From a virus: 47,558 nucleotides of DNA. A program made the translations under genes and the position numbers. The notes under the pieces are model-generated. The model was not told the DNA's origin, did no database searches, and saw only the letters and a list, made by a program, of their open reading frames with translations. Numbering within the stretch: the first letter of the stretch is position 1; each line of letters opens with the position of its first letter. Where the stretch lies: positions 1-47,558 of the IMG/VR virus record IMGVR_UViG_3300032236_000923. The stretch is one strand, 5' to 3'. Of this stretch, positions 38,346-46,400 are shown one piece after another.

Positions 38346-38848
38346 GTAGCGCAAACAGAAATATAAGCGATGCACTTACTAAGATAGTAGGACTACATAA
38401 AGTAGACCCTATTTATTATGGTGACGCTATTATAGAAAGTGTTGATTTGCCTAATTGTATTTGTAGTGTTACCGTAGTTGATGGATTAGCCGAAGTGGTA
38501 ATACCTAACGTAAGGTTGATGACGGTAACAGATGACGGCGTATTGATTGAGCCTGTAGTAGGCAGTACAGTTACTATTTTATACTCTCAAAATGTAGACC
38601 CTGTTATTGTTCAATATAGCGAAATTGCTAGTATTAACATAACGTCAACAAAGTTTAGTTTCAACGGGGGCGAATTAGGGGGATTGATTAAGTCCGATAT
38701 TTTAACGCAAAAGTTAAATAACTTAGAGACTAAATTTAATACGATGTTAGTTTGGGCGGCAACAGTTACACCTCCATTTACTTCTCAGCCGTTAATATTG
38801 ACACAATCTAGTGAACTTCAAAATAAAAGTGTAACACATGGCTATTAG
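38342..38848 (+). CDS. Baseplate spike/assembly protein (gpV-like)
   Basis: 168 residues. Residues about 25-100 look like an OB-fold (DLPNCICSVTVVDGLAEVVI, then GSTVTILYS), followed by a beta-rich tail. Position between hub and gp25-like genes fits a gpV/spike protein. Overlaps neighbours by 4 and 11 bases. Moderate certainty. Confidence 0.6.
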   Translation: MSSANRNISDALTKIVGLHKVDPIYYGDAIIESVDLPNCICSVTVVDGLAEVVIPNVRLMTVTDDGVLIEPVVGSTVTILYSQNVDPVIVQYSEIASINITSTKFSFNGGELGGLIKSDILTQKLNNLETKFNTMLVWAATVTPPFTSQPLILTQSSELQNKSVTHGY

Positions 38849-39140
38849 ATACGATATAGGATTGAATAATAACGATATAATCATTGCTAATAATGATGTT
38901 ACTTTTGTTGAAAGTGATACTCAGCATATAGCCGATTGTATTAATTCGTGTGTAGGCTGGTGGAAAGAAAGCCCAACAGCAGGAGTTAATATAATGAGCT
39001 ATTTAAAGTCCCGTCAAAACGGGCAAGAACTAGCAAGAGTGACTAAAATACAACTTACATCAGATGGCTACAATTGCAGACCTACAACTTCAATAGATTC
39101 AAACGGCAAACTAATACTTAATCCAAATGTCACAATTTAA
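38838..39140 (+). CDS. gp25/gpW-like baseplate wedge protein
   Basis: 100 residues. NNDVTFVESDTQHIADCINS (about 18-37) followed by GWWKESPTAGVNI and ELARVTKIQLTSDG matches the pattern of T4 gp25/P2 gpW-type and related wedge proteins. Small size is usual. Confidence 0.7.
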   Translation: MAIRYDIGLNNNDIIIANNDVTFVESDTQHIADCINSCVGWWKESPTAGVNIMSYLKSRQNGQELARVTKIQLTSDGYNCRPTTSIDSNGKLILNPNVTI

Positions 39141-39684
39141 CGCAATTTACGGGCAATCTATTTGGGATGTAATCTTAAATACTTACGGTAGTTTTGATAA
39201 CTCCGTAAAGTTACTTTTAGATAATGGATTGCCAAATATAAACATTACCCCTACTTCACAACAGCCTTTTACATGGGATAATACATTAACATCCGACCAA
39301 AGCATTAGCGTATTAAATACTAATGTCGTTTACGCCACTTCACCCGTTGCGAATGGTAGTGTATTATCAGTAGTACAAGGTGTTAGCGGTGCGGCGGGCA
39401 ATAATACTAACTACGTTAAACCTAGTAATCCAAATTATGCAACGATGATAAAATACGAGACTAATATAGAGGTACAATATATAGCATCAGGCGGTGAAAC
39501 AAATGTAACTATTAGTGATTTGATAGGCAATAGAATAGTGCAAATAACGAGAGAAATTAAACCAATGTTACAAGCAGACTTTGGATTTAATGCGAATACG
39601 GGTAAAATTACTTTCAATAACGGTATTTTATTAAATAATGGCGAAACATTATTTATTATTTACGCTAAAATACTAACTTCGTAG
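39127..39684 (+). CDS. Baseplate-associated protein with LysM-like start
   Basis: 185 residues. The first 40 (NAIYGQSIWDVILNTYGSFD) resemble LysM-like openings found in Bacteroidota phage baseplate proteins. The rest is beta-rich and ends with EIKPMLQADFGFNANTGKI. Between wedge and large fibre genes, so it may anchor the fibre. Not confirmed. Confidence 0.5.
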   Translation: MSQFNAIYGQSIWDVILNTYGSFDNSVKLLLDNGLPNINITPTSQQPFTWDNTLTSDQSISVLNTNVVYATSPVANGSVLSVVQGVSGAAGNNTNYVKPSNPNYATMIKYETNIEVQYIASGGETNVTISDLIGNRIVQITREIKPMLQADFGFNANTGKITFNNGILLNNGETLFIIYAKILTS

Positions 39685-39688
39685 CTTT

Positions 39689-41755
39689 ATGAGACTACTT
39701 ATAACATTATTACTACTCACTTCAATATCTTACGGGCAATGGCAGCCAATTAACGGTAAGCAAAGGTTTACAAATGGGTTAGGAGTTCCCGCAAAAGATA
39801 CATCTACAACAAGTACAGCCGATAGTTCAATGATTACTATTCGCCCTCAGGATAGTTCATTGTGGGTAAAATACAAAGGCGATTGGTATAAAGTGCCTAG
39901 AATATCTAGCGGCACAGTAATAGACACAACCAAACTAGCATATCTAGCTAAGTCTCAAACTTTTACAGGTATAAATACGTTCAATAATACAATAGGTAAT
40001 AGCAATTGGACAGTATTAAATAACGGCACATGGCAAATTAATAACTCATTAGGTCATGCTGCATTTATATTCAAGTCTAATAACGATTATTTCGGCGTTG
40101 GTGATACTTACGGTGACTTTAATAACACATCATTTGTTCTAAATGACAGCGCAAAGACAATTGATTTACGGGCAACTAACGGAATAGGTAATATAACATC
40201 TAATACATGGCTTATAAAAAACAATGGTAATGCTAGATTTAACGATACTATTACGGGGGCAGTTGTAAAAGATAACAACGGGCTACTAGATAGTACAAGT
40301 GCAAATGGTATAGTAACGCCTACAATGTTAACAGCAGCTACACCACAAGCCACTAGCAGCACTTATGGACTTGTAAAAGTAGGTAGCAATATAAGCGTAT
40401 CGAGCGGTACAATTAGTATCAATAATAGCAATGTTATCGCAGCGTTAGGGTATATGCCTTATAACGCTAGTAACCCTAGTAATTATATAGCTAGAACAGG
40501 GTTATCAGCCAACAGCCCTATCAACTACGCATCCAGTACGGGAGTTTTTAGTTTGTCAACATTAGATAGTACAAATGTAGGGGGGTTGCATAGCGAAAAT
40601 TACTACAATACAAAGTATTTAAGATTAGCCGATACGGCAGCATCGTTATTGGCTTATCAAGTAGCTATTAATGGAAAACAAGTTACTTTAGTTAGTGGAA
40701 CGAATATAAAAACAGTTAACGGAAGTAGCTTATTAGGCAGCGGGAATATTGTAGCGGGGGTTGATACAACTAGAAACTATACATGGATTCCAAGTGTAAC
40801 GGCAAGTAGCGGGTTAGCAAAAGGGCAAACTTATAGCCCAACATTAGCAGCCGCAGCAAATAACGATACATTGGTTGGGATAGACTTACAGCCCACATTT
40901 ACAGCTAATTCAAAGACAGGATTAACAAAGTCAGCGTTGAGATACGCAAATGGGAATATTGTAGAGAATGGTGCAGTATTGCCAAGTTCATACGGCACAA
41001 CAGATTTCTTATTAAAGCAAGATACTAAGCTAATATCCACTTTTACTACCAATAATACTTATTACGGGTCATTAAAACTAATGGATAATGGTGCGCAAAT
41101 AACTTTAGCTACTACTTATGGTGGTGGCAAAGTAAACTTTACGATAGGTAGTAACACATCCAACTTTGATGGTAGCGGTAATTTGAACATGAAAGGTGTT
41201 ACAGGAATAACAAATAGTGGTGGTGTTAATATCCAATACACAGGTGCAATTTCTGCACAAGCCCCTAATGGAACGCAGGGTAATCTTTACCCGATGAATA
41301 GTAGTGGGCAAACGGTTATCCAAAATGGATATAATAGTTCAAGTGCAGGGATAGTATTTTCTACATCACCGTCTAGCAGCAATACTTATGTAGAAGCAGG
41401 GAGGTTTAGTTATACAGGGGCTATGCTATTGAATACTACTACAGATGATGCAGTAGCTAATGACAAACTACAAGTTAACGGTAATATTAACATAGTTTCA
41501 GCAAGTGGTAAGTTAAAGATAAACGCAGGAACTTCATCAACTGCAAGTGTAGGAACTGCAACAATGAACGGCACAACTGCGGTAACTATTAGCACAACTG
41601 CGGTAACTTCATCAAGTATAATATTGATTACTTATCAAAACTGCTCTAATTGTGGAACGGCTTATGTTTCAGCAAAAACGGCTGGTACTTCATTTACAGT
41701 AACATCAACAAATGCGCTTGACGCAAGCACAATAGCATATCAAATTATCAACTAA
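39689..41755 (+). CDS. Large tail-fibre-like protein with signal peptide
   Basis: 688 residues. Begins with a Sec signal-like sequence (MRLLITLLLLTSISYGQWQ). The rest is fibre-like and rich in Ser/Thr/Asn/Gly, with typical fibre words: TFTGINTFNN, SSTYGLVKVGSNISVSSGTI (about 224-243), and ALGYMPYNASNPSNYI. Location after the baseplate genes supports a fibre or receptor-binding protein. The signal peptide is unexpected. The C-terminal 150 residues differ in style (TTAVTISTTAVTSSS). Confidence 0.65.
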   Translation: MRLLITLLLLTSISYGQWQPINGKQRFTNGLGVPAKDTSTTSTADSSMITIRPQDSSLWVKYKGDWYKVPRISSGTVIDTTKLAYLAKSQTFTGINTFNNTIGNSNWTVLNNGTWQINNSLGHAAFIFKSNNDYFGVGDTYGDFNNTSFVLNDSAKTIDLRATNGIGNITSNTWLIKNNGNARFNDTITGAVVKDNNGLLDSTSANGIVTPTMLTAATPQATSSTYGLVKVGSNISVSSGTISINNSNVIAALGYMPYNASNPSNYIARTGLSANSPINYASSTGVFSLSTLDSTNVGGLHSENYYNTKYLRLADTAASLLAYQVAINGKQVTLVSGTNIKTVNGSSLLGSGNIVAGVDTTRNYTWIPSVTASSGLAKGQTYSPTLAAAANNDTLVGIDLQPTFTANSKTGLTKSALRYANGNIVENGAVLPSSYGTTDFLLKQDTKLISTFTTNNTYYGSLKLMDNGAQITLATTYGGGKVNFTIGSNTSNFDGSGNLNMKGVTGITNSGGVNIQYTGAISAQAPNGTQGNLYPMNSSGQTVIQNGYNSSSAGIVFSTSPSSSNTYVEAGRFSYTGAMLLNTTTDDAVANDKLQVNGNINIVSASGKLKINAGTSSTASVGTATMNGTTAVTISTTAVTSSSIILITYQNCSNCGTAYVSAKTAGTSFTVTSTNALDASTIAYQIIN

Positions 41756-41759
41756 TATT

Positions 41760-42122
41760 ATGAAAAAAATACTTACATCTATTGCGCTATTATTTGCGCT
41801 AACGTCATTCGGTCAAACAGTAGACACCTCAATACATGATTGTACGTGTGCAGCTGTAAACAATTTAACTATTAGTCATGGATTCCCAATAGTTACGGAT
41901 ACTATCAATCACATCGGTTTCTTTAATTATACAGATTCTCCGAGAGATACAAGTTGTGTGGTAAACTTTACCGTTAAAGCTAATTCTAATTTTCAGAACG
42001 TTATATTCAATACTTATACACTTACAAAGAATGAGTACGCTAATTGGGTAACTGATAACGATTTGATAGTAGATATAAAGAACTATTTACAGCGTTCTGG
42101 AATTACTTTAACTTTCAAATAA
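41760..42122 (+). CDS. Secreted small protein, 120 aa
   Basis: Signal peptide MKKILTSIALLFALTSFGQ with Bacteroidota-style FGQ ending. The mature part is beta-rich with three cysteines (HDCTCA, TSCV) and may form disulphides. Directly after the large fibre gene. Could be a fibre chaperone, envelope factor or superinfection-exclusion protein; no family recognised. Confidence 0.55.
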   Translation: MKKILTSIALLFALTSFGQTVDTSIHDCTCAAVNNLTISHGFPIVTDTINHIGFFNYTDSPRDTSCVVNFTVKANSNFQNVIFNTYTLTKNEYANWVTDNDLIVDIKNYLQRSGITLTFK

Positions 42123-42157
42123 CCTTCCAAATTAACACCCTATGACTTCAATTATAA

Positions 42158-42364
42158 ATGACGGCAAATAATATGGTACACCACATTCGAGAAACAGCAG
42201 ACGGATTTATTAGTCTATTAAGTGTGATAGGCTTATTTACTATATCAGCTACTACAGCAGATTGGACAATGAAAGTAATATCTTTCTTATTAGGTAGCAC
42301 CGTTTCTGTATTGGCGGCTATTTACTATTGGAAAGCAATCAAGTCAAACAACAAACATAAATAA
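42158..42364 (+). CDS. Holin-like two-span membrane protein
   Basis: 68 residues with hydrophobic segments at about 16-33 and 38-58, basic end (KAIKSNNKHK). A second ATG at 42173 is possible. Size, two spans and nearness to lysozyme suggest a class II holin. Confidence 0.5.
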   Translation: MTANNMVHHIRETADGFISLLSVIGLFTISATTADWTMKVISFLLGSTVSVLAAIYYWKAIKSNNKHK

Positions 42365-42365
42365 T

Positions 42366-42539
42366 ATGAACAATTGGAAAACAACGTTAGTAGGTATTTT
42401 AACAGGCGGTAGTATTAGTATTAACGCTATTATTACGCAAGGATTGACGCAAGGTTGGAAGCAAGCTGCAATAGGCTTAGGAGTTGCATTATTAGGGGCG
42501 TTGGCTCATGATAGTAACAATCCGACACCGACAGCGTAA
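42366..42539 (+). CDS. Small membrane protein, holin-like, 57 aa
   Basis: ATG at 42366 just after the preceding stop. Gly/Ala/Leu-rich segments (TLVGILTGGSISINAII and AAIGLGVALLGALA) with a polar C-terminus ending PTPTA. May work with the preceding protein as holin/antiholin or be the holin itself. A common type next to lysis genes in Bacteroidota phages. Confidence 0.5.
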   Translation: MNNWKTTLVGILTGGSISINAIITQGLTQGWKQAAIGLGVALLGALAHDSNNPTPTA

Positions 42540-42548
42540 AGTAATTAT

Positions 42549-42674
42549 CACGGGAAGCCTCTCAACGATGCTCACTTGCCCGTGCTTTTCAAGCACCCAT
42601 AACTAACTTAGGTGCAAGCCGTAGGGCGCAAAACTTGCCGCCGTGAATGAAATTGAAGCGGCGGTACTTTTTTT
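42549..42674 (+). ncRNA. Structured RNA of unknown family with terminator
   Basis: A chain of overlapping helices. CACGGG (42549)/CCCGTG (42579) and GTGCTT (42582)/AAGCAC (42591) compete for the same GTG. GCACC (42593)/GGTGC (42611) and GCAAG (42614)/CTTGC (42634) overlap further. CCGCCG (42638)/CGGCGG (42659) followed by seven T is a terminator that CTTGC overlaps. This looks like an attenuator or small RNA. No known riboswitch or ribozyme core recognised; no ORF fits. Confidence 0.5.
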
Positions 42675-42685
42675 AATTTACATTT

Positions 42686-42877
42686 ATGAATTACCCAATA
42701 ATAAAATATACAGACCCTGCATCAGTTATTGAAATAATGAAAGCATTTGGTAGTAAAGGATTCAATAATAGCGAATATGGTTTATTTTATTATGTAGGTA
42801 ATAAATGCGAATTTGTAGCTAAAAAAGGGCAATCAGTTACAAAAGATAATTTAACTAAAAAAATAGTTTGTTTATGA
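42686..42877 (+). CDS. Hypothetical protein, 63 aa
   Basis: Small soluble protein (MNYPIIKYTDPASVIEIM...), overlapping the next start as ATGA. It follows the structured RNA by 11 bases, so it may be controlled by it. No motif. Confidence 0.5.
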   Translation: MNYPIIKYTDPASVIEIMKAFGSKGFNNSEYGLFYYVGNKCEFVAKKGQSVTKDNLTKKIVCL

Positions 42878-43452
42878 AATCACTATACACCCACATCTTT
42901 ATCGTGCTAGTATTTCTAGCGGCTTGCATGACTAAGGGTAAAGTGCTAAAATACATAGATAGTCACCAACAAATAAAAGACAGCATTGAATCTAAAATAT
43001 TGCGTGATAACCCATGCCCTAGTTTAGATACCGATGTTTCTATTGGCAAGACAGATACATCAGGATTGAATAGATATTATAATGAAATTGATAACGCAGT
43101 TAATGGCATAGGAGACTATGTTTATTTGCCATCTACAAACCCACTTGCATCTATTCATGATACTGTTTATAAAGAAAGATTGATTAAGCCAAATATTGAC
43201 AGTCTTAAAAAATACATAGGCAAAGACACGGTAAAACTCCCCGTTGACCCTAGAATATTAAAGACTATGAATTTATCTTTAAAAATGGTAGAAGATAGCT
43301 TAACTAAGCAGCATGATGTGATAACTAAACTTACTCAAACTATCACCGACAAAACAGCCGAGAATAAGGCTAAAGATAAATGGCTTTATTTATTTATTGG
43401 GTTATTTGTAATTGACTGTATTTATGTAGCTTTTAAATTGTTTGTGAAATGA
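42874..43452 (+). CDS. Candidate unimolecular spanin (lipoprotein plus C-terminal membrane span)
   Basis: 192 residues from the ATG at 42874. The N-terminus is a lipoprotein signal (KSLYTHIFIVLVFLAACM) with lipobox LAAC, so the Cys would be lipidated and sorted to the outer membrane. A helical periplasmic region follows, with coiled-coil character near 140-165, then a C-terminal span (WLYLFIGLFVIDCIYVAFKL, about 170-189). Anchors at both ends define u-spanins that fuse inner and outer membranes. It stands between holin-like genes and lysozyme. Confidence 0.6.
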   Translation: MKSLYTHIFIVLVFLAACMTKGKVLKYIDSHQQIKDSIESKILRDNPCPSLDTDVSIGKTDTSGLNRYYNEIDNAVNGIGDYVYLPSTNPLASIHDTVYKERLIKPNIDSLKKYIGKDTVKLPVDPRILKTMNLSLKMVEDSLTKQHDVITKLTQTITDKTAENKAKDKWLYLFIGLFVIDCIYVAFKLFVK

Positions 43453-43733
43453 AAACTCTAAAAAAAGTACCATACGAGCCAGTGTTCGTTGAGTTTGTTC
43501 CAGATGAATTGGAAGAAGGGAAACTCTATATATCTGAAAAATACAATACTGCAATACACAAATGTTTATGTGGTTGTGGTGAACAAACAGTTACACCATT
43601 AGGTGGTGGCAAAAAATGGGAGCTAGTAAAAGAACCTAATGGAACTGTTTCACTTATTGGCTCAATAGGAAATTTTCAATTCCCTTGTAAATCTCATTAT
43701 GTAATGACAAAAAATATTGCAAACTTTCTTTAA
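43449..43733 (+). CDS. DUF6527-like zinc-binding protein
   Basis: 94 residues. CLCGCG at about 39-44, then TVTPLGGGKKWELVK, then SIGNFQFPCKSHYVM (about 71-85). The CxCGC...C..H pattern fits DUF6527, a presumed zinc-binding family. Family function unknown. It overlaps the spanin candidate by 4 bases; the neighbourhood offers no partner genes such as ubiquitin-like enzymes. Confidence 0.7.
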   Translation: MKTLKKVPYEPVFVEFVPDELEEGKLYISEKYNTAIHKCLCGCGEQTVTPLGGGKKWELVKEPNGTVSLIGSIGNFQFPCKSHYVMTKNIANFL

Positions 43734-43735
43734 CT

Positions 43736-43867
43736 ATGACAGAATACACAGTAACAATCAATAACGTAAAATACAACGTACTAGCCACTAGCCGTATAGA
43801 TGCAGTTCAACGAGCATTATGTTATGGTAGTGATGCAAGTGAATTTATAACTAATATTTTTGAGTGA
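43736..43867 (+). CDS. Hypothetical protein, 43 aa
   Basis: ATG at 43736, stop overlapping the lysozyme ATG as TGATG. Beta-then-helix layout (MTEYTVTINNVKYNVLATSR...). Coupled translation with lysozyme is the main support. Confidence 0.45.
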   Translation: MTEYTVTINNVKYNVLATSRIDAVQRALCYGSDASEFITNIFE

Positions 43868-44331
43868 TGCGACAAGTAAATAAAGCTACTATAGACTTAA
43901 TAAAGTCATTTGAGGGGTTTAGTGCAAAAGCTTATCATGATAGTATTGATAAGCCGTCAATAGATACTATAGGCTTTGGTAGTATAACTTATGAAAATGG
44001 CACAAAAGTAAAAGTTGGCGACCCAGCAATAACAGAAGAGATAGCAATTGAATTACTAATGTGGGAAGTAAACGAAAAGGCTAAGGTTATAACCCCAATG
44101 ATTACAGCCACATTAAACGATAATCAGTTCGGGGCTTTAGTTTCATTCGCCTATAATTTAGGCGAAGGTAATTTGCAAAGTTCAACATTATTAAAGAAAG
44201 TAAATGCTAACCCAAAAGACGCATCTATCCAGCTAGAATTTGACAAATGGATATATTCTAACCACTTGCCCGTAAAAGGGCTAGAAACACGCCGTAGGGC
44301 TGAATATCAGTTATATATTAAACCTATCTAA
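43867..44331 (+). CDS. Lysozyme (GH24 endolysin)
   Basis: 154 residues from the ATG at 43867, coupled to the upstream stop. Catalytic triad in T4 spacing: Glu16 (SFEGF), Asp25 (AYHD) and Thr34 (DTIGFG). Other family blocks: LNDNQFGALVSFAYNLG (about 78-94) and GLETRRRAEYQLY at the end. Cuts peptidoglycan sugar strands. No signal peptide, so release needs a holin. Confidence 0.92.
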   Translation: MRQVNKATIDLIKSFEGFSAKAYHDSIDKPSIDTIGFGSITYENGTKVKVGDPAITEEIAIELLMWEVNEKAKVITPMITATLNDNQFGALVSFAYNLGEGNLQSSTLLKKVNANPKDASIQLEFDKWIYSNHLPVKGLETRRRAEYQLYIKPI

Positions 44332-44374
44332 TGCCAACACCTAACTTCATAAATGACTTTTCTAAAATAAAAAT

Positions 44375-45547
44375 ATGTCCAACGTCCAAGAAGAAGAAAA
44401 GAATATCAGCAAAGGCAGCAAAATAAAAGAACATATTCTAGCTAACCAATTAGAAGATAACGAAACTATCGCCGACAAATTTAAGACTACTAAAGATTTT
44501 GTTAGTAAACTTAAATCTGAACTTCGAAAGGATGGCAAACTACCTAAATTAGAGGAAGGGTATAGGCAAAAAAAGACAGAAGAAAAACATATTGCATTAG
44601 CTGAGGAGTGCAAGAATAGCAATATACCATTTGACAGCGTAAAACATGGTTGGTATAAAGGAGAACATTTTAGTTTATTCTTCAATAAACAAGTAACATG
44701 GGAAGATTTAAAAGAAGAAATAGTAAACGAAGTAAAACAATATGCCCCAAAATATCCTAATATATTTTATCCAAATTATGAAGATGCCCACCTATTAGTA
44801 GTATCACCCGCAGACATTCACATTAATAAACTTTGCAGTGCTTTTGAAACAGGTGATGAGTATAATATTGATATTGCAATAAATAGGGTAAAAGATGGCA
44901 TTGCATCGCTATTAAATAAAGTAAGATTCTATAACATTGATAAGGTACTTTTAATTATCGGTAATGATATATTGCACACTGATAATCCGCAAAATACCAC
45001 AACAGCAGGGACTAGACAAGACACACAAATTATGTGGTATGATGCTTTTTTAATCGCTAAAAAGTTAATCATTTGGGTAATAGAAACACTTTCTACCATA
45101 GCACCATTACAAGTTGATTACAATCCGTCTAATCATGATTATATGACGGGGTTTTTATTGGCTCAAACTTTGGAAGCATGGTTTTCAAAATGTGAACATA
45201 TTACTTTCAATGTTACCATGTCTCACAGGAAGTATTTTGTTTACGGTCAAAATCTTATAGGTAGTACACACGGTGACGGTGCAAAGGAGACTGATTTAGC
45301 TTTATTAATGGCACACGAAGCTGGCGAAAGTTGGTATAAATGCAAGTTTAGATATTACTATTCGCATCATATACATCACAAAAAAACTAAGGATTACATG
45401 AGTGTAACAGTTGAAAGTATGAGAAGCGCAAGCGGTGCGGATTCATGGCATCATAGGAATGGATATGTACATAGCCCAAAAGCAATAGATTGTTATTTAC
45501 ATCATCCAACACAAGGGCAGATAGGTAGGTTTACACATTACTTTTAA
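44375..45547 (+). CDS. Phage metallophosphoesterase with N-terminal winged-helix-like region
   Basis: 390 residues. The N-terminal ~60 residues (NETIADKFKTTKDFVSKLKS) resemble a helix-turn-helix. The calcineurin-type phosphoesterase follows from about 135: SPADIHINKL, IIGNDILHTD, the GNHD-equivalent NPSNHDYM, STHGDGAKE and YYSHHIHH. All metal-binding motifs are present. Similar proteins are frequent in phage late regions. Possible substrates are nucleic acid ends or cyclic nucleotides; not determined. Confidence 0.8.
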   Translation: MSNVQEEEKNISKGSKIKEHILANQLEDNETIADKFKTTKDFVSKLKSELRKDGKLPKLEEGYRQKKTEEKHIALAEECKNSNIPFDSVKHGWYKGEHFSLFFNKQVTWEDLKEEIVNEVKQYAPKYPNIFYPNYEDAHLLVVSPADIHINKLCSAFETGDEYNIDIAINRVKDGIASLLNKVRFYNIDKVLLIIGNDILHTDNPQNTTTAGTRQDTQIMWYDAFLIAKKLIIWVIETLSTIAPLQVDYNPSNHDYMTGFLLAQTLEAWFSKCEHITFNVTMSHRKYFVYGQNLIGSTHGDGAKETDLALLMAHEAGESWYKCKFRYYYSHHIHHKKTKDYMSVTVESMRSASGADSWHHRNGYVHSPKAIDCYLHHPTQGQIGRFTHYF

Positions 45548-45550
45548 AAT

Positions 45551-45700
45551 ATGTCATGCAAAATTCACACGATACTTGACAAAAAAAGCCCCAACGTTTG
45601 CAACCATTGGGGTAAAATAGAAGACTTGACCAGTAAGCTATTCTTATGTGAAGCTGCCAAGTACTGTTACTTGCAAATTTACACTAACTTTGCCTTATGA
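45551..45700 (+). CDS. Cysteine-containing small protein, 49 aa
   Basis: ATG at 45551, stop overlapping the nuclease ATG as ATGA. Cysteines at 3, 17, 33 and 39 with His6 and His19 could bind zinc. No signal peptide. The strict coupling to the secreted nuclease raises the chance that it is an inhibitor (immunity) or accessory; this is inference only. Confidence 0.45.
   Translation: MSCKIHTILDKKSPNVCNHWGKIEDLTSKLFLCEAAKYCYLQIYTNFAL
45685..45692 (+). promoter_or_regulatory. TAACTTTG promoter box, leaderless geometry
   Basis: Matches TAnnTTTG, 4 bases before the nuclease ATG at 45697 and inside the upstream small gene. No clear -33 element. Confidence 0.45.
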
Positions 45701-46335
45701 AAAAATTATCATTACTTATTGCAATGTGCATTTTTTGCACTTTGCTTTTTGGGCAAGACACGATAGTATTTAAGCATACAAACTACACAAGTATTTGGAG
45801 TAACTTACACAAATACCCATATAAAGTTACGTGGTGGGAAACGAAAGCTAAAGTAGCGTGTGAACATCCCTTAGTAAGAAAGAATGACTTTGCGCCAGAC
45901 CCGCAAAATATAGCTGCAACAAATTTACAAAGAGATTATAATGGAAGCGGGTATGACCGTGGACATAATTCCGAAGCATCGGCAAATGAATGTCAAACAC
46001 AATCTATACAAGATGAATGTTTTTACTTTTCTAATATGATGCCTCAACCTCATTGCAGTAATGCTGGCGATTGGAAAAGTCTTGAAACCTATACCAAACA
46101 ATTAGCCACTAAATATGATAGTGTAGAAGTTTGGAGCGGTGGTGTAGGATGTATTAAAAAGTTTGGTAAAGACAGCGTAAATGTACCAGAAAAAACGTGG
46201 AAAGTTTACCATGTTATTAAAGGTAATATTTGGGGGGCTTATATTTTCAATAATACATTTGATAAACAAGTAGGCATAAAGCCACACGAGGTAAAAGTTA
46301 GCGATGTAGAAGCATTAACGGGATGGTGGTTTTAA
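45697..46335 (+). CDS. Secreted DNA/RNA non-specific endonuclease
   Basis: 212 residues. Signal peptide MKKLSLLIAMCIFCTLLFGQ, then a NUC-family domain. YDRGHNSEASAN (about 86-97) contains the DRGH motif with the general-base His, and FYFSNMMPQPHCSNAGDWKS (about 109-128) supplies the metal-binding Asn. Complete and in frame. It would cut DNA/RNA outside the cytoplasm, in the periplasm or after lysis. Host-like signal peptide. Confidence 0.85.
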   Translation: MKKLSLLIAMCIFCTLLFGQDTIVFKHTNYTSIWSNLHKYPYKVTWWETKAKVACEHPLVRKNDFAPDPQNIAATNLQRDYNGSGYDRGHNSEASANECQTQSIQDECFYFSNMMPQPHCSNAGDWKSLETYTKQLATKYDSVEVWSGGVGCIKKFGKDSVNVPEKTWKVYHVIKGNIWGAYIFNNTFDKQVGIKPHEVKVSDVEALTGWWF

Positions 46336-46340
46336 AAAAC

Positions 46341-46368
46341 AAAAGTCGCTAAAAATAGCGACTTTTTT
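46341..46368 (+). terminator. Terminator after secreted nuclease
   Basis: GTCGCTA pairs with TAGCGAC around AAAA, flanked by AAAA and TTTTTT. End of the main rightward late region. Confidence 0.85.
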
Positions 46369-46370
46369 CG

Positions 46371-46378
46371 TATATTTG
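46371..46378 (+). promoter_or_regulatory. TATATTTG promoter box of HNH gene
   Basis: Two bases after the terminator T-run, 22 bases before the HNH gene ATG. Gives the gene its own transcription. Confidence 0.6.
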
Positions 46379-46400
46379 TATCGCAACAATAACAAATTAC

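Noticed and set aside
42549-42674. Cobalamin riboswitch or hammerhead ribozyme
   Set aside because: A few words look similar (GGGAAGCC, GGTGCAAG), but the cobalamin core and the CTGATGA/GAAA ribozyme core are absent.
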